Position numbers and translations under genes: made by a program. From Hofstenia miamia (Eukaryota; Xenacoelomorpha; Acoela): a DNA stretch of 64,000 nt. Of the stretch, positions 1 to 12,238 are shown one piece after another (position 1 is the first letter of the stretch; every line of letters starts with the position of its first letter). Location of the stretch: the NCBI GenBank assembly GCA_004352715.1, contig SCFE01000021.1, forward strand, positions 186,001 through 250,000, given 5' to 3'. Under the pieces are notes generated by a model that did no database searches, was not told the DNA's origin, and worked only from the letters and a program-made list of their open reading frames with translations.

Positions 1-282
1 ATATTTCAGTAAATGTCGCAATCGTTCCTATTATTTACAACCTGAAAACCTATTTGAATTTTCTTGGCATTGAGTTACTTTAAATCACGAAAAGCCCGCA
101 TTTTGCTCATTCTAAGGTGTGTATGATAAATTAAGCATTTGGCAAGAGTGATTAAACGCCGTGCGTTCATGTGTGCACTCTAATATGATAAGCAAACGGT
201 GAATAAACACGAGAAAAGTACAGTCAATTAGTTGAAGCTATTATTACTTACCGAGAATTTAGCTGTCTCTAAACGTCAAGCA

Positions 283-2106
283 ATGTCAACATCAGATGTA
301 AGCCAAAGACCAATATCAGTCTGCAGCACAGCTAGTTTTCACACGGCAGTAAGGAGTTTATCTGATTCGAATAGCGAGGATGATTTAGGAGATGAGGAAC
401 TGTCTGATTGTGGAACATTAAGAAGTCTGGAAAAACCCATTCTTGATTTAAAGACTTTGGCAAGTAATTCTACTAGTCGGGATTATCTTTACTATTCCAC
501 ACCGGGAAATATGCCAAATACTAAGAATGCCGATGATAATGTCGAAGAAGAACTAGCTAGTGTAAACTTTCCAATGATTGATGATGAGTCTCCAGCAATT
601 GTGGATGAAGAGAATATAAATCCTTTATCAACACAGGGGATGCCTAATCGTGTTGCAACTTTCTCTTCAATAATTCCGGAGAATAGTTCATGCAATTCAC
701 TAAGCTCCCCTGATACACCCCCTTTAGAATTACTGTCAAAGACGTCTGAAACAAAGGACGAAAACTGTGAAAATAATTCATTTAATTTTACGTCATCAAC
801 TTTGAAGCGATATGCTAGTTTAGGAACGCAGTTAAGCGCACCGACGATTTCGAGCACCAACGAATCTTTCCTTAGTGGTTCTGTGGAAAGTGAACTATCG
901 CCATCTACCATAAAATCAGTTAGAAGGCGTAATACGTTTTCATCAAAACATAGTCGTTCCATAATTACAAACAAGGTTCTTGAAGACATTCATGAATGTC
1001 AAGATTTAGACATGAAGATGTGTGAAAGATGCATCTTTACATTTTCATCACATTCCTTGAAAAGACATCAACCGAGTCTCTCAAAAAGTTCTTCCTATAG
1101 AGCCTATGAATCTATTGAAAAATTGAAAAAACTTTTCCAAGAGAAGGCAAGTATTGAGCAACAACCTCTTGCAAATGATTGCCTGATCAGTGTGTTCTGC
1201 ACGATAAATTCAGATCAGCGGTTTGATCTTGTCAAAAAGTATGCAATGACATCAAACTCCAAACTGAAAGCAGATATTAAAATGTTTACTCGTAAGTGTA
1301 AATTCTCCAATCTGTATCAAAAAGTTATCTGTTATTTGCTACTACGTACTGAAGAATATGATGCCAAACTAATGCATAAATTCATCAATGGCGATATAAA
1401 CGATGCTTTTGTGATAGACGCTCTTTCATTCAGGACAAACATGCAGATTGAACTGATGCAAGGAGAGTTCCAGCGAATGACAGGCAAAAATTTGTATGAA
1501 CTGTTAAAAAATCGCTTGAAGACAGTCGCAAAGTCCGATAATCACACATTTGTAAAGCATCTTCTTCTGGCTCAACGAGATGAAACGTCAACTGTCAATG
1601 AGCGGTTGGCGCACTCAGATGCTGCTTTGCTCTTGTCCTCCCTTCAGCACAAACTCAAGATACCCATCTGGACTATACTTGGTGATAGAAACTTCGATCA
1701 AATTCGATATACACTTTTGATCTTTGAGAAAATCAGTTCTAGAGGAATCTCGGTAAAAGAGGCATTAAAAGACGAATATTATGGGACAATGTTCACTGGA
1801 TTCCAAAAACGACATGTCCTTGCTATAATCAACTATGCGATGGATCCTGCGAAATTTTTTGGCATGAGGATATATGACATGGGCTACCAAATGATAAAGC
1901 AAAACAGCAAAAGAATCTATGAACATTTCATCTGGACTATCATCACGAGAAGTGAGATTGATCTTAAGCTGATAGATGAGCGCTTCCACAGTATTTTTGT
2001 TGATCCCCGTGATAAACAGGCCAAGAGTCTATTTGAGTGGCTACGTCAACTGAAGGGAGATTTTAAGGAAATTTTAATGAATATTACAAAAGGAAATAAT
2101 GAATAA
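283..2106 (+). CDS. Annexin-like protein 1, intronless, long Ser-rich N-terminus
   Basis: A single open exon of 607 codons from the first ATG at 283. The frame is open upstream only through a TTG at 232, which is not used here as a start. Residues 1-297 are Ser/Thr/Asp/Glu-rich and look disordered; they include a basic RRRNTFSS site (about 214) and a CERC pair followed by SSHSLKR (about 247). Residues about 298-607 are four annexin repeats (about 298-370, 371-455, 458-535, 540-607). Diagnostic strings are NERLAHSDAALL in repeat 2, ILGDRNFDQIRYTLLIF in repeat 3 and TRSEIDL with KGDFKEIL in repeat 4. Annexins bind acidic phospholipids through GxGT loops with a distant acidic residue. None of the four repeats keeps a GxGT loop, so calcium-dependent membrane binding is doubtful. 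No signal peptide or TM segment is seen. Intronless structure suggests a retrogene origin. Its paralogue lies at 18127-19728. The annexin call is secure; the function is not known. Confidence 0.9.
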   Translation: MSTSDVSQRPISVCSTASFHTAVRSLSDSNSEDDLGDEELSDCGTLRSLEKPILDLKTLASNSTSRDYLYYSTPGNMPNTKNADDNVEEELASVNFPMIDDESPAIVDEENINPLSTQGMPNRVATFSSIIPENSSCNSLSSPDTPPLELLSKTSETKDENCENNSFNFTSSTLKRYASLGTQLSAPTISSTNESFLSGSVESELSPSTIKSVRRRNTFSSKHSRSIITNKVLEDIHECQDLDMKMCERCIFTFSSHSLKRHQPSLSKSSSYRAYESIEKLKKLFQEKASIEQQPLANDCLISVFCTINSDQRFDLVKKYAMTSNSKLKADIKMFTRKCKFSNLYQKVICYLLLRTEEYDAKLMHKFINGDINDAFVIDALSFRTNMQIELMQGEFQRMTGKNLYELLKNRLKTVAKSDNHTFVKHLLLAQRDETSTVNERLAHSDAALLLSSLQHKLKIPIWTILGDRNFDQIRYTLLIFEKISSRGISVKEALKDEYYGTMFTGFQKRHVLAIINYAMDPAKFFGMRIYDMGYQMIKQNSKRIYEHFIWTIITRSEIDLKLIDERFHSIFVDPRDKQAKSLFEWLRQLKGDFKEILMNITKGNNE

Positions 2107-2535
2107 AGTTCTAGGCCGGGAAAATTTGTAAATATATTTTAATTTTAAATGCATAAAATTTGTATTTGGAGTTTTTAGTTTTGTATATATTATTTGATGT
2201 TTTCTTTTTGTAGCTAATTAGAAGAAATCATAAATAAAGGTACTTACATTATACACTTTATAGTCACCACATATTAAAAAACTTGATATTTATACATATC
2301 TAGGCTAAGAGGGTGCTGAGGAAGCACCTCCCCCCTCCCTCTTGAGAAGTAATGATTTATCTGTTATTTGAAAAAAGCTATAAGCCTGATATTTTTTACT
2401 TTTCCTAAGATATTGTTAGCAAGTCAGATACATAAAAATAAGAATCATACTTATGCTATTTTTCTAGGTATTAACATATTGTTTCTAAAAAGTTTATATT
2501 TTCATGGATATCTAAACAGATTAATTCACTTCAGG
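2107..2535. other. AT-rich 3' flank of annexin-like gene 1
   Basis: Presumed 3' UTR and flank. Apart from the AATAAA at 2233 and a short C-rich tract near 2325-2342, I see nothing. A 64-codon open frame at 2368-2562 starts with TTG and shows no domain. Confidence 0.5.
2233..2238 (+). terminator. Candidate polyadenylation signal of annexin-like gene 1
   Basis: An AATAAA hexamer lies 127 bp after the stop codon of the annexin-like gene, in AT-rich 3' sequence. This is the first canonical hexamer after the stop. Position and sequence fit a eukaryotic cleavage/polyadenylation signal; usage is not shown. Confidence 0.55.
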
Positions 2536-5500
2536 AAGCTAGGTCAGAATGATATCGAATGAATATTTTATCAATATGTTCAGTTTAATATTTACTGCCA
2601 CCCTGCCAAATATCATTGTTGTTAATGGACTTAGAACACATTTCTCAAATGTTTCGCTATTGCAGTCAATTTGCCGACGTCAGTGCTTACTATGATGTCA
2701 TAGCACCAGTGAGATGTAAGCTATAGTTCTGTCAAGCTTCCCTGCTTGGTGATGAATAAAATTAATTATGAAAGGGGTGCTGTTAGAAATCCACGCGGTT
2801 TTAAAAGCAGTTCGAGATATGGTTAATGTAGGCCTACTTGTAGTATTTAGCTCAATTCATTGTACTTTTAAGCCATATTCATTTAGTTCAAAGTTATCTT
2901 GCTATAACATACAAATCTGTATGTTTTCACAAAATGACGTCACATTCTTAAATATATTTATGAATATGTTTAGATATACATGTTCTGTTGACAAAATAAA
3001 TGTTTGTATATAATGATGTGTAAGCTATAGGCAGTATGATATAGAAATTAATTTGTTTTGGCTTGAATTCATTGTTTCAAAACAAACATGCTATATTGAT
3101 TTTGTCATTATAGCGGTATGTCCAAACATTGTGCATAATTTAATTTATGTGAAAAAACTAAAAGTTGATACACGCATTTGTATGCATCATGGACCCAGTC
3201 TTACTTAAGTTGTTCTTGAACTCAACTTTCAAAAAGAAAATTCTCTTTAACGCAAAGTGTATATCAGGGAATATGGTTTTTTTCATATAATTAACACACA
3301 TTCAGAAGGGATTGATGGGAGTTTCGACTTTCCTTAAAATTTAAACTAAAATTTTATCAAGACCACACCATTTTAATTCTATTTTGCATAAATGGGCGGG
3401 ACTTTCTGACGCCTCAGGTCATATAGTTATGGCAAGTAAGTGACAAAATAGACCTTATTGGTAGCAAAGCTACAACAGCTGAAATAAAAAAATTTATTTT
3501 AATATGCTGATTTCCCTTTTAGCTTTGTTGTCCAGAAGAGGTTGCCTGACCTTTCAGGGGGTTCGTCTCCACTAACCAGGCTATTTGCCTGGCAGAAAAA
3601 TAAGATTTGAGTTAGCATCACATGCTATGTCTCTAGTTTCACAAAGTTTATAGCAAATAAGTTGTATTCTTTCATCTGCCGTGGATATGATGACATTTTT
3701 GTTCCAACATTTACATATATTTACATTTGAGAACAATCTAGACAGAGTATAGTCATCACAGCTATCTCAAGAGGACTTGAATGCCTAATGAAAACTACTA
3801 AGGATGTCAAATCAAAATATTACGTAAACTAACTAGAATAACAAAGCCGTTACACTTATACCAAACTCAGTCAATTATTTTACAGTAGAACAATAGAAAG
3901 AAAAAAGGTTATGGACGACGGTAATGTTTACATAATCGCAACAAATACGTTTCATGTTTGCTTATTAACGGAAGGTTTGACCCGAACTATCGAGACAAAA
4001 TAGTTCCCAAATACACTAAAACAAGTGCTAGCAAAATCAAAAATAGTGTCAAATTCTAAATTAGATGTATAGGAATACATTCAAACAGTTTATTTTTCCT
4101 TGGGATATAATTCCACCTAAATAACTTGCGTTAGCATCGCCTTTTTGGTACTACAGACTTGTCAAAGAGCCCAACATATGAGCGTAGCCGAGCCACGCCG
4201 CGACGTGCTGAGCTTGAGCAATGATTTTGATATAAAAAGAGTCTTGTTTAAACACAACTAATGTATTGTTCTGCTTTTCCTATTTTTTTATTCAGTATAA
4301 GTTTTTTGTGTTTCTTTTAGTTTTATTTTAAATGTTTATTAAGTGACTGTAAGATCTATGTAAAAAATTCTGCGAGAATGAAGAGTTTTCAAAAAAGTTA
4401 AAAGGAGCCTCATTAATGGTTCATTTTAATAATTGAACTTTAAAGTTTCGACTCTTTGGTAAGTCTGTGCTGCTTTCCGCTTGAGGATCCATATGCATCC
4501 ATATCATAAGAAATAACAGAGGCGTCCTTGCTCCAAGTTAGCCTGGCAGATGTTTACGAACGATTTCTACAGCAGAATGGATCTTGCAACCATTACACAA
4601 AATTGATTTTTTGGCAAGTAAATTTTGAAATGTGACATCGCCCACCTAATATTGAAATACTAAATAGATGTAGGTTGAGAACGTGATCAAGTATTTTAAG
4701 AACTTCGAGAGCAAATCTGCAAATGTGGTTAAGTTATCACTCAACTACGGATGCCAAACTAACTAATTCCGTAAATATGCTTATCATTATGGGCTGTGAG
4801 TTTTAACAATCATTTTAAGCGTTTTCTTTGCTCAAAAATTATGTTTCCATTGGTAATTTTATTTTAGTTTACATTATTCTTCTGCTATCCTTATCGAGTG
4901 CACATCTTAAGAGGCATTAGCTATTGACAGCATCTTTTTCAATAGAATGGCTTGTTCTCAAATTTGGAAATGCTTAAAAATGTAGTTTTTAAAAATGAAA
5001 TATAAACACGTGGTGGGGATGAAAATTGTGATCTTCTAAGAATCTGGGAGTTAAAAAAGTCCTGTGCGACTCATATAAAAATATGTATGGTGCATGTCTT
5101 TTTGCGATTCATCTTTCGGAGATCCTCATATTCATGCATTTTCTCTCAAAGTTTGTGTGATTTGTTGGTTCATTTTTTCCTAGAGAAATTATCAATTTCC
5201 CTTTAGCTAGTAAGTAATTTTAAAAATTTTTATTATTATTATTTGGTTTGAATACCTCCCTATTTAGGCTTTCAATATTGCTTCAAGACTTTAAGGGCTT
5301 ATTTTCGCAAAATATTGGCTTTCTGCAGGGCTTTCCAGCATTATTCGTGGCTCAGCTTGTTCATCATTAAATTGTTTCTCATCATAAGCGCCTAGAATCC
5401 GTTGAATGCTATCACATGATCCTAGAAATTTACTATTTTAGAGCAAAACAATCTTTAGGATGTAATTTCAAAGCATATTTGAGAATATAATATCATAATG

Positions 5501-5643
5501 AATAAAACCGTGTGTGGTGATGATGCAAAATTTCTTCTCGCCATTACAGTTTTTTGGTTAGTATTATGATTAAAGATGATATAATATATAGATAAACAAA
5601 GCATATTTAAATACATATTTAGTCACATTTAATAGTCATATAT
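2536..5643 (+). repeat. Dispersed repeat, inverted relative to 42719-47275
   Basis: This 3.1-kb block recurs in reverse complement at 42719-47275. The part nearest 2536 matches its counterpart almost base for base (a few substitutions and a small indel near 2830). The part toward 5643 is clearly more diverged, with many substitutions and indels. A short segment near 3555-3600 contains a GC-richer hairpin (CCAGGC / GCCTGG) and is present four times in the window. The ORF at 2768-3013 (81 codons, starting MKGVLLEIHAV) is conserved in the near-identical copy only because the DNA is; I do not regard it as a gene. Family unknown: no terminal repeats or coding domain were found. Confidence 0.8.
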
Positions 5644-8548
5644 AAATACATATTTTAGCCCTTTCCAATGTAAAAAAAATTTTAAATGTTGCCACGTACA
5701 AACCTGACTTGTAAAAACACCGGTCCAAGCCCAACACTGCCCACTTAAACCTGCTGTGTATTATTCAAAAACATCATGATAGATTGCGACCTAATATGCC
5801 TGTCTACTCACTATGAATTTTTATTCGATGCCATTCATTTGTTAGCAGAAATGGTGTCCGAAAATTATTGTTGATTTTGGAAGAGATTAAAGTGGAATTG
5901 GTTCGTACCATCAGCAAGGTCAAATTAGGCAAGTTCTAAAAAAATATTGGCCTCGCTATATCTGAATGGTATGGAGCGCCACGAACTGACGGGGGGGGGA
6001 CAGTCTGGATCTATTGCTGCCTAGAATGCTGATGATTAGCCTTTCTTAAAAGCTTCCCTGTTATAAGCTGTGTTTCTAGCACATTTTATGTTATATTTTG
6101 GCATTCTCAAGTACATATTTTTCTCGTCTCATTCCCATCAACTCACTGGAATAAAATGCATAATTGGTTAGAAATTAAATTTGCTTTATTGCTCTTTTGT
6201 AGTTGCCCTTCTATAATATCCTTCATTGCATAGAGTTACCTGCCATTATTGTGTTAAAATCAAAAGTGCATTTAAGCAAGTGTGAAAATGGTATTTTTCA
6301 ATGATTATTCACTTTCTATTTTGATATACTATACTAAGACTTTGCACAATTGTTGAATTGACTTACTGTATATATAATTCATACTCTCATAGTGTGAATT
6401 TTCTCTGATGTGCTTAAACTGAGGTGCACTTTGCGGAAGGTTCAACATAAAATTCACCATTTGATCAAATTATTCTAAACTATCAAAACAGACAAAATAG
6501 ATGACTCTAAAACGTTCATAAATATCAGAAATTATTCCCTAAGTTCTATTCTGTGAATTTTGAAATTCATGTTCATGCTGTGATTTGAATTTAATAATGT
6601 AATATCACATTTTGTTAATTCAAAAAGAAAATGTCATGCATAATTTCCCTTTTATATTTAAATGGGTGTTTTATAAAATGAAAAATGAGGTAATTTGATA
6701 ACTACTGTACTATCAGTAATCACAAATCAATTTTGATACTACCATGGCAAATTTTTAGCTAATATCTTAGTCTTCATTTTCTTCAGGTTTTCTATAATCG
6801 GAAGACTATCTAATTAAAATATGTGTATAAAATGTAGCAATTGGGTGCACGATTTGGAGTTCTTAATCTTCAAAAAATCTATTTTCAAACAGGTTCCCGA
6901 TTGTGATTACTTTCTCAATATATGATGCAGCATTTCAAGACCACAATTTCAGTTTAGTCTACGTGGATATACGGTTATATTTCCACCTGGTGCATTAACC
7001 AGGTGAAGAAATCAATATATTGACTGTGTGTTCTCATTATTCATCCCAAGATATTTGAATGAATTTGTTTGCGTTAATTTCTTTGCACTAGGCAGTGCAG
7101 ATATTTCTTATCATCTTGTCATTTCATTCACTTAACGCCTGTTTGCATGAAATGAGAAGATTGTATTAGCATTTATTTTCAATGACCATCTATAGTTTAA
7201 ATTTCAGATAATTTACATAAGAAAATAATCTCTGTGACTTCATTTCAATATATAATTTTAACTAATCTATTCAGTACCAGAAGAATTTATTATTTTTGAA
7301 ATGAGTAAACCATTAAAATACGACCTCTACTTGTGCAATAATCTTTTTTTAAGTTAAAATGATATGGACAAGTAAGACATATAATAAAGTAAATGAAGAA
7401 AATTTCAATTCTTAATTTCTGGCCACCTCGTAATGAATTCAATAGTTCTTGTAGACTTATTTTATGTTAATAATAGATAGAAATAATAAATGTTTGATAA
7501 ATGACCTTTTGACCCATTCTCTGATTCTGAAAAAATGACCTAACTCAACCCGACTTATTTGAAAATCTTCGAAAATTGACCCAAACCGTCTTCACCCAAC
7601 CAATTTTTTTTAATTTCAAAAAAATTAATATTTCACATTTGCCAAGGATACCGGAAACACAAAAATCTAAAATATTTGTAAATAGGCGTTCCTTAGTCAA
7701 TAGTCAATATTTAAAACAATCCCCAAGCTCAGAAGAATTTATTTAAGTGATGCAAATTAGACTAGACATTTCCAGCACAAACTCGAGTCAAATATGTCAA
7801 CCAAAGAACAACCACAAATTTTAAAATGACTCAAGTCTAATCCAAAAATTGTAGTTGATTGAAGCCTAGCCACCTCAAATGAATTATAACAAAAAATAAG
7901 TAAAATTTGAAAAAATGGATTCCCCTGACCCTTATAAGAAATGAAAATACGAAGGAGATCTGCCTTGTTTGCAAATCTTCAATCTTACTTTCTTGGAGTA
8001 AATTTGAACACTTGGAGACGAGGGTTTTCAGATCATTTGGATAAGATGATAGCATGTAAATTAATGTATGAAAATATTGCATTCGTCAGTCTTAAATGTC
8101 GAAGTGCGCTTTGATATTGATACTTTTTTCAAGGCGGAAAGCTCACGTAATTTAACCATCAAATGTTTATAGGATTTGTCTTCTTCGTATTAAGAGGCCA
8201 ATTTGAAGAAAGCTCAGTTTCTACTAACATTGATAATGGAAGCTAGAATAACCGATGTTTGCATGAAAATTTTTGGGGGGATTTCGATGGCGCCCCACGG
8301 ATCCCCATGTGTATGTACATATTTATAATAACGATTTTTAATTTCCTATCGTTCGTCAAAAGTTTGAAATTTCATATATGTATATGCATATGCATATATA
8401 TCAAGCGTGTGGCCAGGGTATCGTCAATGCTAGGGCCTACAATAAATTAGCCAGCGACACTAAAAATGTGCCAGCTTTAGTTTTGATACCAAAAAAATTA
8501 ATAAAACATTTTTCAAAAAATACACAAATTGGTACTGCTTAAAACTTA
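5644..8548. other. Intergenic AT-rich DNA
   Basis: No supported gene. It holds homopolymer runs (a G9 run near 5991) and a stretch near 7505-7605 rich in GACCCAA-type words, also found near 27965-28050, 28245-28320 and 40790-40830, suggesting remnants of one dispersed repeat family. Frames at 7837-8082 (minus) and 8259-8450 have no domain and are taken as chance. Confidence 0.5.
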
Positions 8549-8549
8549 A

Positions 8550-8576
<27 letters not shown>
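8549..8576. repeat. (TA)n microsatellite
   Basis: About 14 uninterrupted TA dinucleotides. It is one of several TA arrays in the window; others sit exactly at contig breaks. Confidence 0.9.
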
Positions 8577-8580
<4 letters not shown>

Positions 8581-11107
8581 GTAAGTTATTTAATATTCAA
8601 ATGCTGGTGCAATCCTATATTAGCACAAGCTCAATGAGGCAACCCATCACGCCTGCTTTCATCACTTTGGTGATGTAAAGAATTTCTTTTCTGTTTTTTT
8701 AATTTTGTTTCTTTAGTTTATTATAAAACTAATTTCTACATATTTGTATAATTTTGTATTATAATTAATGTACATTTTGAAACATCTGTGATATTCTTAT
8801 GCCAATATTTCAACAATGTAAAATATATTTGATTTTGTAAAAATATGTCAATGAAATTTTATCGACCATCTGTTTGCATTAAATAAACAATTTCAAATCA
8901 AATAAAAACTATAGATAGAGATCGTGTGTCTAGAGTTTTTATTTCAAAACCCTAAAAATTATTACGATGGAGGCAAACGGAATCCTTTCGTAACACTGAA
9001 AACATTGAGTTGGAAAAAATTCAGATCGTCTTTAGTATATTTACAAATTACGCACAAATTATGTGTATATTATATACATATACATACATACAATATGCAT
9101 TACAAAATCACAAATGCACACTTGCAGATCCAGAATGATCCATTGTAGCCGGATATAATGTACACGTCAATATTGAACCTATTAATGACAAAATATGTAC
9201 AAATTTATAAAATGCAGTTGGGAAACTGTCCAGCATTTGACAATTTTACCAAAACACCATATAAGAATGCCTTACAAGGAATTTTGGAATGCGACTATGT
9301 AATAGCATGGACCTCTAGATGTCCATGGTAATAGCAATGTTTAAACAGAAGATTTTGACTTATTTGAATGTCTAGATAACAGACAGACTTGACCTAAATT
9401 CAATCTAAAAAATCTATGGCAAATTATGAAACAATAGCTTCACTTTGGTACCTACATGAATTTTAAACTCAATATTTGGGAAAAACAAATTTAAAGGAGC
9501 ATTAACTTTAAGAATTGAATTTCTTAATAAATACTATTTTTTCCTTACTGTATGGACATCTATAAGAAGTATATGAATGCATAGTTCCATATTTACAGAT
9601 ATACTATATATGAAATTGATCAAATTAAAAATTTTAAACTATTGAAAAGCATTAACACGAAGTTGAAAATCTGTAAAAACAATGTCGTAAAATTTTAGAA
9701 TAGTTCTCTTTGCACTAGTACTCGTGATCTTGTTTTCTAAATTTAACGTGCTTTGAAGCATGGTCAAAAGCTTCTGCTTATCATCATTAGGGATGTTCTA
9801 AGCTATGGCTAGTTTCTATTCAGAAACATCCCATTCACAACTAACCTCTCTATAAACAATATAGCCAATATCACAAGTGTCACCACGGTGTGAAGAATAT
9901 ACTGTTAGCGCTAAGTCTATTTTTAGCAAAATTTTTAACAGAAAGAAGCGGTCGTAGTATCTGGTTCTTTGGGCCTTACACAGTTTGCATCTTATAAAAT
10001 GTGGTATAAATAAATGCAAATATTCAATTTGAGGTTCAGTATGTAAAATCTTTAGTCACATATTTTTCTAATTTCATTTCAGCCTAAGGAACGGGACCAG
10101 CAAATCAATGTTTTTTGCTGTAAATATATAAAATTGAATTAGTTTTGCCTATACCTAAACCCTGTCAATCAGAAGGGAGTCTTAAATGCAGATTGTCACC
10201 CTGCTAACTGTCCTACTCTCTAGTATCAATAGGAAGTAGGATGATCTCTGGACATTTTTTTCCTCGGTAAACCTCAAAAACTCCAACTCATGTTACCAAA
10301 GGAGGAAAAAAATAATTCCTAAGTGTGAAACTAAAGTTAAGGGATGGGTTGTCACAAAATGCCTTTGATTACATTTTTTTAGTTTGTCATAATTTGAACT
10401 TAATACCTTATTTTTCTATTGTTATAGATTAGATGAAGGCATATAGAAAAACTAAAATAAATATATGTAACTTTAATACAATTATATTTCATATTTCATT
10501 CAATATTGTTATGATTATTTCCATGGAATTTTCATCCACTTGAAAAATTGATTTTAGCCAAATTGAAAAAAATCAGTTTATTAGTAAGAAAATATTTCAA
10601 ATCACTACACAATTGCCAATGTTATTGGAATATTCGCAGAATTATATCTTCGATAACAACTCAAGAAATTCCTCAATTTAGCATATTTGTTTATTTTGGC
10701 CACTATATTGACCTAAAAAATTAGATTTTCACAATTGAAATAGTTTAGTGTGAGCTCTACGCTTGTGAGTATACTATTATTCAGTGGTTTTATTACTATA
10801 TTCATTTTTAAGCTTGTTGACTTCAAAATTTAATGAGCGTCAACTCTTCAAGTGAAATTGAATTTAAAAATTTTCCAAATGATATTACATCGGATGTATT
10901 AGTGAAAGTACTCATGAATTTTTCTCAGTTGACAGAATTTCTTTAAAATTCAAATTTAATAATTCCTCTTGAAAAATGAAATTGTGAGTCCCATTGAGTG
11001 GAATTAATCTTATATATTATTGAGTTTAAATAATGCGGGTAATTACACCTATTATGAATTACAGAAATTGATTAATATGATTGCACTATGTAACACAATT
11101 TTTGTTT
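8577..11107. other. Intergenic AT-rich DNA
   Basis: No supported gene. A short hairpin (CATGGAC / GTCCATG, 8-base loop) lies at 9306-9327. Open frames at 8924-9148 and 9816-10019 (minus) show no recognisable domain. Confidence 0.5.
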
Positions 11108-11499
11108 CTGGGTTCGATGGCGGATACGGAAAAAATTTTTAGAGGGGGCCAAATGTAAAATAAAATGCTAAGTGCATAATTGGGTACTAGAGAGGGCATA
11201 AGACTATTGGATTTTCAATTTTTAAAATTCATCACTATTAATGGACATCACCACCATCTACTAACTGTAAAAATGGAAACAGAATTTGTGAAATTTTTTT
11301 TCAAATTTCAAATTAGGCTTTAATAATAGCATGTTGTGTCTTTTAGGAGATTTTTGCATTATGCACTACAAAATAAAAAAGGAACATGTTATCAACGATT
11401 AATAAAATCTTATTTAAACAACATAATAATTTGAAAAATCAAATAAAGAACACATAAATACAAGTGGGTTTCAAAAAATTTGCATGTTAATACCAACAT

Positions 11500-11920
11500 A
11501 AAAAGGCTTTGTCTTCCACATGATTATATGAGGCAATTTCCAATTCATCAGTTAATTCCACAATGCTAACATCAAGATGGTTTTTAACATGATTTAAAAT
11601 CGCAGTATCTTCAGGACTAGAAACGAATGTAATTGCCAATCATTTAGTTCAATAACGACCGACACGTGCAACACTTTGTAAATAGGAGTTTGTATCTTCG
11701 GGCACATCATAATTAATTATAATGATTAATCTTTTAAAAATCCATTCCAGTGCCTAAAAAATATTTACAAAAAAGTCTCTTTTAAAAATCCAGAAAGGAC
11801 AACAATTATTCTTCTTGTTTCATTCCCAGGTAAATGTTCAAGCAAGGAAATTCTGATTAAATAAATATTCCGTCAGGGTTATGTATCTTGGAACAAAATT
11901 AAAATAAATTAATTTCAAAT
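11500..11920 (-). pseudogene. Decayed UAP56/DDX39-type DEAD-box helicase fragment
   Basis: Read on the minus strand with stops and frameshifts, the segment follows the helicase C-terminal half of the UAP56/DDX39 mRNA-export helicase: FVPRYITL, then NQNFLA, GMKQEE, a GTGMDF equivalent of GRGMDI, NYDVPEDTNSYLQSVARVGR (the [20 protein letters not shown] motif VI region), LAITFVS and ILNHVKNHLDVSIVELTDEL, matching the family's conserved end. At least four in-frame stops and a frame change make it non-functional. No introns interrupt it, as in a processed pseudogene or a captured cDNA piece. It lies inside the hAT-like element. Identity with this helicase subfamily is secure; how it got here is inference. 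Confidence 0.8.
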
Positions 11921-11998
11921 ATGAATGTCAGTGTCACTTGAGGTAGTGGCTGGCTCCAAGTGGTGATCAACTTCGAGCCTTGAAATTGCATCGTGTCA

Positions 11999-12238
11999 TC
12001 TAGTTCCACGAATGCAGAAGATCATGCTTCGTAACAAAAAGAAGCTAAGTTTGCATCTTATTTAGTTACAGGTTATGGAATAGTCAGTATGCCTTTTATC
12101 AGTGATTACACGACAAAGTTGCTTTAGAAACTTTTCAGTGAACGGAGATGCTCCTCCAAATGCAAGAACAGCAGTGGTGTAAATGAGGCGTGTTCAATTT
12201 CTAGTACTCTTTGTTGGTACACTGCCTTGTTTTTTCAC
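11999..12238 (-). pseudogene. Retroelement polyprotein C-terminal fragment, decayed
   Basis: Minus-strand frames read VYQQRVLEIEHASFTPLLF, then after a frameshift KFLKQLCRVITDKRHTDYSI, and RCKLSFFLLRSMIFCIRGTR at the end. From memory, the sequence EHxSFTPLVF...RCRLSFxLLRSxIxCIRGxR is a common C-terminal module in invertebrate reverse-transcriptase polyproteins. The fragment has stops and a frameshift. It sits just upstream, in minus-strand sense, of the helicase fragment and inside the same hAT-like element. Exact retroelement clade not determined. Confidence 0.7.
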
